Shown here one piece after another: positions 1 to 11,800 of a stretch of DNA of 64,000 nucleotides (positions are counted from its first letter, which is position 1; each line of letters begins with the position of its first letter). The DNA comes from Bilabrum cf. latius (Eukaryota > Bigyra: Bicosoecida > Bigyra > Bicosoecida): the NCBI GenBank assembly GCA_965178125.1, contig OZ237744.1:558001-622000 (forward strand). The letters are read 5' to 3'. The notes beneath the pieces are model-generated. The model ran no database searches and was not told where the DNA came from. It saw only the letters and a list, made by a program, of their open reading frames with translations. The position numbers and the translations under genes are program-made.

Positions 1-51
1 CGCGACACTACATGAAATGCAGGCGTGCCTCACTTCAATACATCCAGGACT

Positions 52-2223
52 TCAGGACATCCAGGACGGCCTCGTCCCAACGCCGAGCATCCGCTGCCGG
101 CTGGCTTGCAGGTTCGCCCTGACTGCATCGGCCCTCGTCATTTCGCTGCCCCCGGCAACACCAATGCCAGCCATACCTTTCTTCCCATCGCTTGATCTTG
201 CTAGATCCGATAGCCCTCCAGAACCTCTTGGACCACTGCCCCTGCCTGACACGCCCCCATCCCCATGCACGCCCCTGCCTGACACGCCCCCATCCCCATG
301 CACGCCCCTGCCTGACACGCCCCCATCCCCATGCACGCCCCTGCCTGACACGCCCCCATCCCCATACACGCCCCTGCCTGACTCGCCCCCATCCCCATGC
401 ACGCCCCTGCCTGACACGCCCCCATCCCCATGCACGCCCCTGCCTGACACGCCCCCATCCCCATGCACGCCCCTGCCTGACACGCCCCCATCCCCATGCA
501 CGCCCCTGCCTGACCCGCCCCCATCCCCATGCACGCCCCTGCCTGACACGCCCCCATCCCCATGCACGCCCCTGCCTGACACGCCCCCATCCCCATGCAC
601 GCCCCTGCCTGACCCGCCCCCATCCCCATACACAGCCCTGCCTGACACGCCCCCATCCCCATACACAGCCCTGCCTGACACGCCCCCATCCCCATACACA
701 GCCCTGCCTGACCCACGGCTCCAACCATCTGCACCTCGACCTCGTCCCACGGTCGCCCTCTTTGGTGACGTCACTGCGACAGGCCTCATGCTTCCCTCAA
801 GAGCATAGGCATGGCGTGCAGGCGACCTCAGGGTCACGGCGCTACGATCCGCACCACTGGCGATACCTCGCCCCTCCTTGGCACTAGTACCAGTTGAGGC
901 CGCTGCTGCCCTAGACGTTGAGCGGGTACCGGACCTGGGAGCAGCGCGAGACCCTGAAGCCGCAGCAGTGAGACTTAAGGCGGGTGTCTAAAGCTCTACG
1001 TGTGTGCTGCTATCAGGGGCGAGGCGCTGCCCCGCCTCGTCCATGGCATCCCACGCGCAGCTCCTGTCTCTTCCGTACTCTACCATCTCCCGAAACCACG
1101 CGCGCTCCCGCAGGGCAAGCCCCAGCTCCTCCGATGTGGCATCCCCAACCGCAACTCGGGCGTCGATAGCATCCCCAAACCGGTCGCTTGCAAGTGAATC
1201 TGTTCCGCCAGAGAGACGCGGCCCAGCACCCCTGCCCCCACCGGCCCTGGCAGCTCGCGTTGAATCCGCAACCGCAGGCCTCTCGCCCTCAACAACCCCT
1301 TTGATCCACGATCCGAGGGCATGGCGCGCCATGTCGCACGCAGAAATGGGATCAAACATGCCTTGAGTCCCTCCCATGGAGCCGCCAGCCGCAGCCCCCA
1401 TCCGGCCCCTTGCACGGCTGCCTCCACCATCGCTGCGACTAGCGTCAGCTGGCGACAACGACATCACCTTGCGCATGCACAAGGGGCACAGGTGCAAGGA
1501 AGCTGGTAATTCCAGTGAAGCATCAACAGGACCGCTGCCAGGCGCAGCCATTGATAGCAGACAGTCTCTGCACTCTGTGCACTGGCCCAGACCCGCTATC
1601 TCGGCGACAAGCAGTCTGGCCACCAGGTGAAATAAGTGCAATAAACGGTGCCCGTACCCCTCGCCTTCCGATTTGCCCTTACTTGCATGAGGAAAGAATC
1701 CTTTCAAGTGAGCCAAAATGATGGTTGGATCTTTCGGTCGCCCCGGTGAAACTACAGCTACGCTGTGCGTGCTTGTGCTGAACGCACTCTGACCACGAAA
1801 CGGAATGCCAGACAGCACCAGCACAGCGTCACATGTTGCCAGATCAATTGATCGCCCAATAGCATCAATAAGAGGCCAGAATCCGCGAGAAACCCCGAAT
1901 CGCTTCCCGTCTTGCTGCTTTGAGGCTGCGTCGCATGATTGTAGCTTCGCTGCGATCCCAATGCTGCCAATCAGACGCTACATTGTCCGGACCGGCTCCA
2001 ACATACTATCAAAAGAACATGATTCTCCTTCGTACAGCACTGGGACAATCGTAATCGCTGGCTATCTGGCCCCAGCCACTCGAGACGCAAAGCTTGCAAA
2101 TGTGCGATCTCGCGGCACTTGCAAAGGGCAGTGGAAGAAGCTGTGGTCCTCAGCTGGAAACAAGTATCGTTTGGCAGACTTATTAAACGGAAGAGGGCCT
2201 AATGCACTTTTGTAAGACGCCAT
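52..2223 (-). CDS. Degenerate archaemetzincin-like protein with C-terminal Gly-rich repeats
   Basis: With UAG read as Gln the frame runs 723 codons from ATG 2223 to TGA 52; an in-frame TAA lies upstream near 2275. UAG is at residues 54, 82 and 412. Residues 204-253 recall the archaemetzincin core: a hydrophobic helix ending in GL, then Cys215/218/221, then CPLCMRKV at 246-253, which matches the family's LCPxCLxKL. The zinc-binding HExxH helix, however, reads LLVAEIAGL here, so both His ligands and the catalytic Glu are missing. I infer a pseudoenzyme or a structural zinc-site protein. From about residue 507 to 660 it holds 14 copies of an 11-residue Gly-rich unit (GRGVHGDGGVS). The start is 110 bp from the divergent kinesin-like gene. 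It could instead be an unrelated CxxC protein; family assignment is tentative. Confidence 0.5.
244..705. repeat. 33-bp tandem repeat, about 14 units
   Basis: The unit reads roughly cctgacacgcccccatcccc on the plus strand and recurs every 33 bp with few substitutions (gac/tac/acc variants). Because 33 is divisible by 3 and the unit has no stop, at least five of the six frames stay open, which produces several spurious ORFs. On the minus strand it encodes the Gly-rich repeat of the archaemetzincin-like protein. Confidence 0.95.
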
Positions 2224-2333
2224 GATTGTGCAGTTGCCGTTGGCGAGGGATCCGATATCGCTTGGAAACACACATTACATTGAGTATCTGGTCGCGCGCT
2301 CGCTTCCAGCGGCTCCAATCAAACGATTGAATC
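2224..2333. promoter_or_regulatory. Divergent intergenic promoter region (110 bp)
   Basis: This is the only sequence between the start codons of the archaemetzincin-like gene (-) and the kinesin-like gene (+). It must hold both 5' UTRs and promoters if both starts are right. I see no clear TATA box. Stop codons in frame upstream of each ATG (TAA near 2275 on minus, TGA at 2328 on plus) support both starts. Confidence 0.4.
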
Positions 2334-5300
2334 ATGTGCTCACTGAGATTGCTTGCTGCGTGCCTTAATTCAGCAGACAGTGCATCAAGTAGCTGCCTGC
2401 AGGTGCAGAGAAAGGCTGCAAGTGGCGATTCGATCCCGAGTCATTCTACGGTTCTTCGGTTGGGCATGCCGCAGCAGACCCATAGCCGCGTTGAGCTCCG
2501 ACAACATCAGGCTTCATTCGATGCAGACATGAGAGTCGATTCTGATGGCTATGAGTCATTGCAACACGAAATAGCAGGCGCAGTCTCAGCCGTAGCCTCT
2601 GGCTTGGAAGACCACGCTTCGGTGGTGCTGCTAGGCGCGTCGTCCTCCGGCAAATCGGCTTGGCTGCTCGGCAAGAAAAGAAAATCGTTGCTTTATTCAA
2701 TTATTCGAAGTATCCTAGAGCAGTTTGGCGAAGTATCGGTCAGAGCAGCTGGATTGGTCGGCAAGCGGATACTGGACTTTAGCGATAGCCAAGACGCTTG
2801 CCAAGCGCGCATTCGATCGGATGCAGCACGCGAACGCCTCAGCAGAGATGGCAAAGTGAATATAAAGCGAGTGGTTAGAATTGTTGACCTTCCATCTGAA
2901 GCAACGAAAAAGGAGCTGGATGCATCCCGCTCCAAACGGCTCGCGTCAATTCCGACGGGCAGCGGAAGCAATCACGTGTCCACAGCCGGGGTACGAACGG
3001 AGATCACTGGCCTGCAGCGAGTTAAAATATATCGAGAAGAGTAGATTGACTTGTGGGTTTCCTTCTTGAGAAGGAATCTCCGGAGCCTGCAGCTCGACGC
3101 GCGCCAGGTGGGACCGCTGGGGCGAGGCGGGACTCCAGGTGGGATTCACCTCAGCATTTTTATTGACGTGCCTGGCGGGGGATGCATACGGATTTTAAAG
3201 GTGTCGGGTGCCTTGCAACTTCAGGAACACGACAATCGAGCAGGATTCAGTGAGGCAGCCACGAGAGCTAGTGCGGTCGCCAGACGCAAGAGGGCAGGGC
3301 AGACGAATCAAGCGAATCTTGCCATAAGCAATGTGCTTGGCTGGCTAGCCCTTGATTCGCTTCGGTCTAGTGGGCTGACCGGCGCATATGGCACTATAGC
3401 TTCCCCAAAGGCGGGATCAGCTCGATCACCCGCGTGGGGCGGATCCCGTGTTCCCGCTCCAGAGATTGTTCGCAGGCGCATTTCCGCGCTGAGGACATCT
3501 CCGCGGCGTCGAACAGATGACCGGAGCCGCGCAGATTCTGGCAAAGTGACCATCTCGGCAAACCATGCAGAGCAGCGAAGCGACAGTGCTAGGGCGAGGG
3601 CGGCAGGTACCGCCAGCACCGAGGCCAGGAGCATCGAGCCTGGAGACCTCAGCATGTCTGAAGCAGCAGGTCCTCTGGTGCCGTTCCGAGACCATCCTGT
3701 TACTCGGTTGCTGCGTCAGGCTCTGCTGGAAGTTGGGCAGACTCTCATCGTGACGTTCCTGAAGAGCGATCCTGCATGCATGGAGGACACTGCGGTGCAC
3801 CTGGCAAACGCGAGGAAGCTCAGGGTGGTGCAGCGCTCTCGCCCGCCGTACAGGACTGCATCCATTGAAAGCGTTGCCGCGGTTGCTGCTTCGATGAAGA
3901 GGATCACAGCGGGCAGTAGCATCTCTTCGACAGGCCGTGCCCTGCTGCAGCACAGCTCAGCCGCTGCGGTCACCAAAGGAGAGCCAGAACCTTCGGGGAT
4001 CGTGGACAAACGGTACACTGTGGACGATGGATTTACCGAGGCAGACGGGTCTGAAGGAGCAGTGCAGGTGAAAGGCGCCACCGCCGGCTCACCGACTCGA
4101 CAGCCGAGTGCCCTGCGAGTCCTGGCGCATTCGATGGGTGCAGCGGCGGACGGCGTGTCCAAGATCGGTCAAAAGATAGAGCTGATGGCCGACAAGGTCC
4201 ATTTAGTCGACTAGGATGCATCAAAGCTGATTGACACCCTCGGAAACATGGCCGAGCTCTCGCAAGACAGCGCAAGCCCCCCTCGAACCGGCTCGGATGA
4301 CGCGGGCGAGGATGGAGAAGATGGCGCCAAGGAGGGTCCAGATAGAGCGTCCGAAGTGCCTCTCAATGCGATGCCTAGACTCATTGCAGAAGCCCTTCGT
4401 TTGGCTTCCAAGATACGGAAGGACGCTGGCGCGGCTGGCAGCCAGGTGCGAGCTGCGGCCAGTGCGGTGCAACAGACCGCATCTGACATGAAGGCGTTTG
4501 GGGACGCAATCGCGGTGCAGCCCTCTCCGAGCGGATCTCCGCAGCGATTGGGAGCAAATGGTCACGCAAAGGAAACCGAGTCGAGGTTCGGCCTGCAGGT
4601 GGTGCCTTCGCCGCGGCGAGCGGCGACTGTCAGCGATGGGTTCAGCAGTCACGGTGGTCGAAGTGATAAGGGTGGTGACCCGGCACCCACAGAACAGCAA
4701 GGCGCTGCCATCACAATGACTATCAAGACGAGGTAGGAACAGCCAGCAAGTTTTACGGCGGGTAGAGGGTTGGACAGAGCGCCCAACTCGAAGCAGTAGA
4801 CACTGCCTCAGCCGCTGCCTGCCTTCGAGATCCATCGGAATGCACTGTCTGCTTCCAGGACCCGCACGCCAGGGCGATCTGCACGAAATCCAGACGCAGG
4901 CTCTTCAACACCTTTGTGCTATCCAATCAGCGGAAAGAGAGAGAAAGCGGGTCACCACGCGAGTTGGGGCGGCGTGCCAGCCTCTCTTGACGAGGTGGCG
5001 TCGAGCAGCACCATGCGCAGCCCTGTGGCGGCGACACCGAAGGATCGCCACCGCCGCCGCCTGCTTGTTTCTTCTGCCAAGGCTGCCTTGGATGCAGCGA
5101 ATGGAGGAGAGCATCGCGGCGGACGTGCTGGGGATGGGCCCGTTCGAACAAGCGGCGACACTCCACTCAATGACACGATGCACTCGGTGCTGCCATCGGA
5201 TGCACCCCCCAGCAGTGCGGAGGAAAGACTCGGACTTTCGTCTAATGAAATCAATGCTGCGGGTGGCGCTGGTCTGGTGGGTGGCACACGTTCTGTGCAG

Positions 5301-5627
5301 CATGCAGGTCCCGGTGATGGCGACCATCACGGCGACGGTGGCGGAAGTGCAGACAGTGATAGCCTCGAGGAGCTCGACTTGCCCAGAGGCGGGCAGAAGA
5401 AGAGAGGAGCCGCAGAAAGTGAGGAAAACAGAGGCGGCAGTAGCGATTAGAGCGACGCAGACTCCCCATCCATTGACGCATCGCCGGAGGGACCCGCCCG
5501 TGCAGCTTCAGGCGATCGCAGCTTACACGGAGACGATGGGCTGGAACGCAGCCTAGTTGGGACCGGAATGTCCGCTCGCAAAGGCGCGGGGCGCCGCACA
5601 ATGGCTGAGCTCTTCGAGTTCGCGTGA
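2334..5627 (+). CDS. Divergent kinesin-like protein
   Basis: The ORF is 1,097 codons with UAG=Gln (UAG at residues 237, 627, 801, 822, 1039), from ATG 2334 to TGA 5625. The first ~350 residues follow the order of a kinesin motor: an FD strand near 62, then a helix, then P-loop GASSSGKS at 101-108; VKIYREE[UAG]IDL at 230-239 matching kinesin EIYNEQIxDLL; GGIHLSIFIDV at 268-278 matching SSRSHxIFxI; RILKVSGA at 286-293 in the place of LVDLAGSE; and an NxxLAIxNVLGWLAL helix near 323 matching NxSLxxLGxVI. Switch II (DxxGxE) is lost, so ATP hydrolysis is doubtful. The remaining ~750 residues are low-complexity, Ser/Ala/Gly-rich and charged. AATAAA follows the stop at 5628. The kinesin call rests on motif order only. 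Confidence 0.5.
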
Positions 5628-5861
5628 AATAAATACAGAAATACAGAAATACATTGTTGGGTAAAGATTCCACAAGCACCCAGATGCACCGTTGCCCCCG
5701 AAGGAGTTCGAGTGATCACCTGAATCCAGAGGAGTCCTCAAACAAGGACTACAAGACCCCCGACCCTTTCAGGCCAAAGGCCCCCCAATCTCAGCCTACA
5801 CCGCCGAGTCCCCTTTATTCGCCATCAATGTGGTCCCCCACAAGCCCTCAGCCTGATGCCT
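5628..5861. other. Convergent intergenic spacer with AATAAA and short A-rich repeat
   Basis: The spacer lies between two TGA stops. It starts with AATAAA (5628) and two to three copies of an aaatacag unit up to about 5655. Read on the minus strand this is a TTTCTGTA-type microsatellite, as seen at the 3' tail of some non-LTR retrotransposons. No gene is visible in the rest. Confidence 0.5.
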
Positions 5862-8800
5862 TCACAGGGAGAAAGCATACAGGTGCGGAGCATGTGCCCG
5901 GCACAAAGCGCGGTCCAGTCCCACATCAGGGTCCCCTGCCGGGACCCACCATTTCCTCCTCCATGACCGTCTCTGCGTCTCACGATCCTTCAGAGAGGCT
6001 AGCATGCACGCGCTCATGCCTTTGGCCCATTGCCTCTCTATGTCCCTTAGCAAGCCGTGGGGCTTAAACATCCGTCGCTGTAGCCGAGCGTTCGCATTGG
6101 TTGCCGCTATCAGCTCTTGCGTGGCCGTGGCGGCAAGAGCAGCCGCCGCATCGCCTCGCATCCACTGCCTGCACGTCAGCTACTCCTGCTAGCGCAGCTG
6201 GTTCCTGATCACCTGCACCACTCGGTTGGCCAGCTCCTTGACAGCTGTCCGTTCCGATGACCGTGCAATCGTACGCTCTATCCGAGTGAGTGCGTCTTCG
6301 ACGATTGGCTTGGCCCTGCTGGTGCGCTCCAGCTTCTCGTCCCAAGGGTCCTGAGCGAGAGCTGTCTTCGCCCATGCTTTCCGGAGAGAGGCAGGGGACC
6401 TCCCTCTATTCTGATCCGCATCATCGGGTTGCCACGGTCTCGTTCCGGCATGATGGTCATGCTCGGCCCGCTCCATCTGCTCTACCGCGGTGCCCATCAC
6501 TTGAAGGTTGGGCGTGCCCTGTTGCGGGTATTGTCCAGCTCGGATGCGCAGAATTCGTCTTCCTTGGTGGCCGTATTCCTGCACCACCGCTGCTGTTGGC
6601 ATGGCTCCTGGTCCGAAGGCATACCGTCCCTTCGTTGCGTACCGGTTAAGCATGACCACTCCGAGCGCAGCTCTCTCCCGGTCCCAATCCGACAGTGCCG
6701 GATCGTGCGAGCATCCCAGGCTCAGGCTTGTGAACGATCGGTCAGCAGCTCCGGATTTGGATTTCCTCCACTTTGTGACTTTTTTTGCAGTCTCCTGGCA
6801 TCCCAGCCAGTCCTTCGCGTCATCGATCCGGTGGGTCCACCCTGCCATCTTGATCCTGAATCCCAGTGCCAGCGCGGCCCCGAGTGGGCCTGTCTGTACT
6901 GGTGGTCCCTGCAGGAATCGGCCCTGGTGGATGAACCTGGCCGCAACATCAAGGCCCTTCTTCGAGGGACACTCGATCAGGTCCAGCAGGCCCATAGCAA
7001 CACGCCCTGCTGCCGATGCCGTCAGCAGCTCAGTGTCCATCGCAAGGTTTGGCACGTATCGGCCGCCCATGGTGAAGGGCCTTACCTGTGTCGATCCGCT
7101 GACAATCATCCAGCGCGTATCTAGCAGGAATTTGTCCAGCATCTTGAGGACTTCCAGGTTCAGTTCCATCCCGTAGAAAACTTGGGAACCATATCCTAAT
7201 CCTGACAAGGTGTCCCATCCTGTTGCACATGCCGCTGCCTCTGCTCCGTAGAATGCACTCGTGATTGCTCCTGCATGGAGCAGCTGGGCGTGCAGGGAGA
7301 CCGCCCAGTTGCCGTTCACCGCCGCTCGTGTGATGTCCCTGGCCGCCCGGTACGCCATCGCAATCCTCCTGCGTACGTGGGGTGCCATATCAATTACCCA
7401 GATGTCTCTCGCCTGCGTCAGCCCAGCTACTTCATCTGGGCTGATCCGTACTGGTTGGGTCGAAATGAGTAGACCGAGGTACAGGTAGGATGAGGCAAGT
7501 GGGATGGTCCACTCCCCATCCGTCTCTCCCGCGTCCGCTGCTCTGCATGCGACGCCCTCTGGCATGTCCCCAGGAATTGAGTCCCGAGCGTAGCCAAAGG
7601 CCATGATCGCTGTCTTGGTTCCCTGGCCCGATGCTGTCAGGGGCTTGATTCCCAGCTACATGCCCGCAAGTGCAAACAGGCTCTTGACTAGCTTCATGAC
7701 CGCCACTGCTTCGTTCCAGTTCGACGTCAGTGCCACGTAGTCGTCTGCGTACCCGACTTGTCCACATTCAACGTATCGTCCGGTGTCGGTCACGATCCTT
7801 TGATGGTGCCCGTGCTGGAGCCTCTCTTTCCGCAGCGTTTCCAGGAGAACCCCCATCAGTACCAGGAAGATGGTGGGAGACAGAATCTCGCCCTAGGGGG
7901 TGCCCGCCGTCTTCTGCACTCTGGTAGAGACCCTCCTGGTGAGTGGGTCTCGAACGCGGATGGCCACCTGCATGCGGGCCATGAGAAAGCGGACCGTCTG
8001 GCGTCCCCATCCTTGCTCCGTCATGATGGCCTCGATGATGTTCCACTTGCAACTGTCAAATGCTCCTTTGATGTCAAAGAATACCAGAAAACCTCCAGCA
8101 CCCCTTCGTTGGGTAATCCATTCCATCACCGCTGAGTAGGCCTGCTGGCAGTTCTTGCCGATGCGAAATCCGGCCTAATCCTGGCCGAAGAGTCCGTGGT
8201 TTTCGCAGTACCACATGACCTTCTGGTTTGCGATGGTGCTTACGACCTTCGAGAGAGCCGAGGTCCAGCATATTGGCCTGAATTCGTCGACTCCTGTGAC
8301 TCCTGTGCCCTGCTTGCGCTTGGAGACCGGCCGCATGAACCCCTCCTGAAAGGCCTCAGGCTGAATCCCCGAGAAGAGTGTGAGATTATAAATGGCCCTG
8401 AGGAGGTCCAACAGAGCGTCACTTCGCCGCAGACACCCGTCCTCCTCAGAGCATGGCTAGCATTTGGTCAGCAATTCCGCCCTGATCCCATCAGGTCCCA
8501 CAGCTTTGTTGTGCTTGAGCTTGTCCAGTGCTTGATCCACCTCTGCGTTCGACCTGCAGAATTGGTTGAGCGGTGTCGCTGCCCTGGGCATGTGCGGCGC
8601 AATCCTGGCCATAAATCCGCCCACATCCGCACTTCCATTCCCACCTGCGTGAGAGAGCTGCTGTGCGTGTGCCTCTAGGATATCCTCGACGGCCGTAAGC
8701 ACCTCTCCGCCTAGGTTCGTGATTGGTTCCAGTCCTGGTGCAGCTCGTTGCCTTCTAGAGATTGCATCAGCGATCTATCGGTGGGCTTCCCTCGGACTTG

Positions 8801-11800
8801 CTGTTCCCAGCATGTTCCGCAGTGCGTGGCCCGTCCTGCGTGCCCCTCGCTCGGTGGTCTCGAAAACAGCCCGTCGATCATGGTCCAGGTTGGCAAGGAG
8901 CATCGTCCAGTACTCCTGTCCCTCATTGGCCTACTGGTTCACCTCTGTGCTCCCCCAGAGTGTTGCCTGCATCCGTCCATCTAGCCCCCGCTGTCGCCCT
9001 TCGAGGCGCAGGCTGGCTCGGCGATGTGCAGCCAAGCATGTTCTGGCCTCTGAAAGAGCTTGTTCCGTGGTTGGTCCCGCGATAAGGGCCTTGAGGCTGG
9101 CATGGGCTTTTCCCCACGTTTCAGCCCATCTCGTCCGTGCCGCCCAGGTCCTGCGGTGGCGCTTGCGTGACGCTTCTACGTGCCCGGCCTGGCCGGTGTT
9201 TGCCATTTGTCGGCCTGTAACAGTCTCGGCTGCTGCCGTGAAACATCCTTGCAGAAGCAGTTTGACGGAGGACACGGCCTGCGTAACCGCTTGCCCTGCA
9301 GCCTCTCGGTCAGCCGAGGTTCCCGTCGAGCTTTTGAGGTCGCGAATTGCGTCGAGCACACAATGAGTGATGTCGCGGACTGCACTTGTAGCCTACCCGA
9401 ATTCCTTGACGTAATAGTCCCAAACCAGGCGTTCTTGCTGCACATGCATGTCGGACACCCGTGAGTACGCTGCCCTGAAGGGGGCGTCATCGTCCTGCTC
9501 CGTTGTTGCTGGGACTGCAGTTGCTCGCGTTGCCGGGTCCTCCACTTCTGGGACTGTGACCAGCAGGTCTGCAATCACCCCCGTGTGGTCTGAGTATGTG
9601 CCTGGCTCTTGAGCCACTTCACTGGACACTAGCTGCAGCTTCGCAGAAGTGGAGATGCAGATGGCATCCAGTGTGTTGCCTCCTCTGTGCGTAGGCCCGC
9701 CCCCTGCAGGTGCTCGGTACATGTCGATCATGCCCATGTCGTTCTCCAGATACCAGTCCATCTGACCAGCTCCCTCTTGGTCCCGGGCCTACGTCGGGTT
9801 GAAGTCACCGGTAACCACAAGTCGGTCCCTGGTGAAATTGCCTGCCGGTCCTTGACTCCGTCGCTGTCCAAGGGTCAGCTGGGGATCGACCACGAAAGCT
9901 TTGCCCAATACTGAGCCCCTTGTCTCTGCCCCGAGGGCAGCCCCTTGCGGTGGGTTGTAGCAGGCTATCACCGTCAGCATGCGTCGGTCGTGGTGCAGGA
10001 CGTCACATACGAGGCAGTCCGGCGCATCCAGGTCATCATCTCCCATGTCTGCCCACCGTCTCAGTACAAGGCCTGAATCTCGTTTGACGGCGACGCATAC
10101 CCCGTGTGGGGCTCCGTTTCCTGCCCTCGTCTCCATCGCGTACAGGTCCGGGACGTCAGTGACGTAGCGTCCTCTAGCATCCTGTGTCTCCGTGCCAACA
10201 AACACATCGGGCATCTTGGTCTCCGTAAGGGCAACCTCCATCGCTTCGAGGTTCCCTTTGCGTCCCAGATTCTTGGTTGCAATCCTGACGTACTTGGGCG
10301 GGGTCGTGTCCATGATCCTGATCTGATCCCAGCCCCCGCGAGTACCTTGGACGCCTCGTGGCTGATGTGCCGTGCTTGTCCCGGGGGCGACTAACCACAC
10401 AGATTCTCGGTCCCCCACTACCGCATTGCGGTTGTTGATCCAGGGGAAGCACTCCGGTATCCAGGTCCTGTCGGTCCTCTGCTCATCCGTAAGCATCACC
10501 CGGAGAGCTCCAAGCAGTTCCGCCCCGGTCACTCCGTCCTCCCATTGGTCTCCTGGGCGGACTGATAGGACCATGACCGGTTCCTCGTTCAGTTCCCCTC
10601 TCGTTGACAGCGTACGCACAACTCTGGCATCCGCATCTCCTTCCTCCTCCCGTTGCTCAGGTCGCAGCACCAGGCAGGCGTGCCTCCGGGACCCGTGTCC
10701 ACCCGGCGGATTGATTCCTGTAGGGATGAAGACCTCACAGTGGGTGCGGGAGATGGCAATATTCATCGTGCCCTGGATCGCTTGGTCATCGGTGGCGTCC
10801 GAGTTGAGTCGCTCACACCAGTTGGCAAGGCTGGTCCCCTCTTTGTCGGCTGGGTGGAGTCGCACTGAACCCCCTCGCTGCTGTGCCAGGGCCATCACTG
10901 ACAGTGTGAGTCCTCGCAGGCTAAGCCCGTGGATTCCTTCCCCTTCCTCGCCAAAATAGGTGCGGAGTGTGTGCATGATGGTGGAGCTGGGGTCTAGGCC
11001 AGCTAGAACGGCGAGGGGGAGCTACGCGCATCCCTGCCAGCCTAAGTGCTCTGGCGGCCCGAAGAGGTTACCCGTGCCTACCACGAGTGGTTCAAATGCA
11101 TCGTACGGAGTAGTCAGAAGCGCAGTTCCTCCGCCGCCGGGACTCCAGAGGCACTCGGCCACACTGTGTGGGATCGACGTCAGGGTTTCCTGGAGGGACT
11201 TGCTTCCGGACGAAAATGAAAAACCGTGTAGCCCCGAGTCCATTCTCATACTCAGCGGTAGGTCGGCTAGTCGTACTGCGGAGTAGTGCCCTCCTGCAAC
11301 CCTGACGCATCCTCTCGCCCCGATTGATCCCATCGTTTCAGTCGAACTGGGCAGGTGGCGATGTAGCGAGAAGTTCTCTCCTTGGATTGCGATGCTCATG
11401 ATGGCCGTCCTCGTGATCTCTGCTGCGAGCGTGACGGAGAGCGAGCAAGGTAGCTCTCCCACCGAGACTCCGTCTGCAGTGTAGGTAGCCACCGCCTGTT
11501 GGATATACCAGGCTACTTGGGCCTTGAAGGGGTCGCTAGTGCGGCGCTGAGCTGCGGCTACCAGCGCCGCTGCTTCTTCTCTTGCGTGAGCCCCTGCATC
11601 GAAGTCTCTCGTGGCCATGTCCGACCTCCTCGCATACACCGACACTGACAGAGCTGCCACTACAGGAAGGGCAAGACAAAACCTAATCAGGGCTCGCTTA
11701 TTGCCTCCAGAGATAGCCATGAGCCTGTTCCCGTGCGTCTCTGCATTCTCACCGACCTGCCTCCAGATGCGAGTTCCCGCCGGCACTCGCTCAGCGACGA

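Noticed and set aside
244-705. CRISPR-like array
   Set aside because: Units are head-to-tail with no unique spacers; this is a coding minisatellite.
17-991. Plus-strand ORF encoding a Pro-rich PDTPPSPCTP repeat protein
   Set aside because: It is open because the 33-bp repeat has no stop in most frames. The minus-strand frame is over twice as long, extends into a Cys-rich domain and fits the gene layout better.
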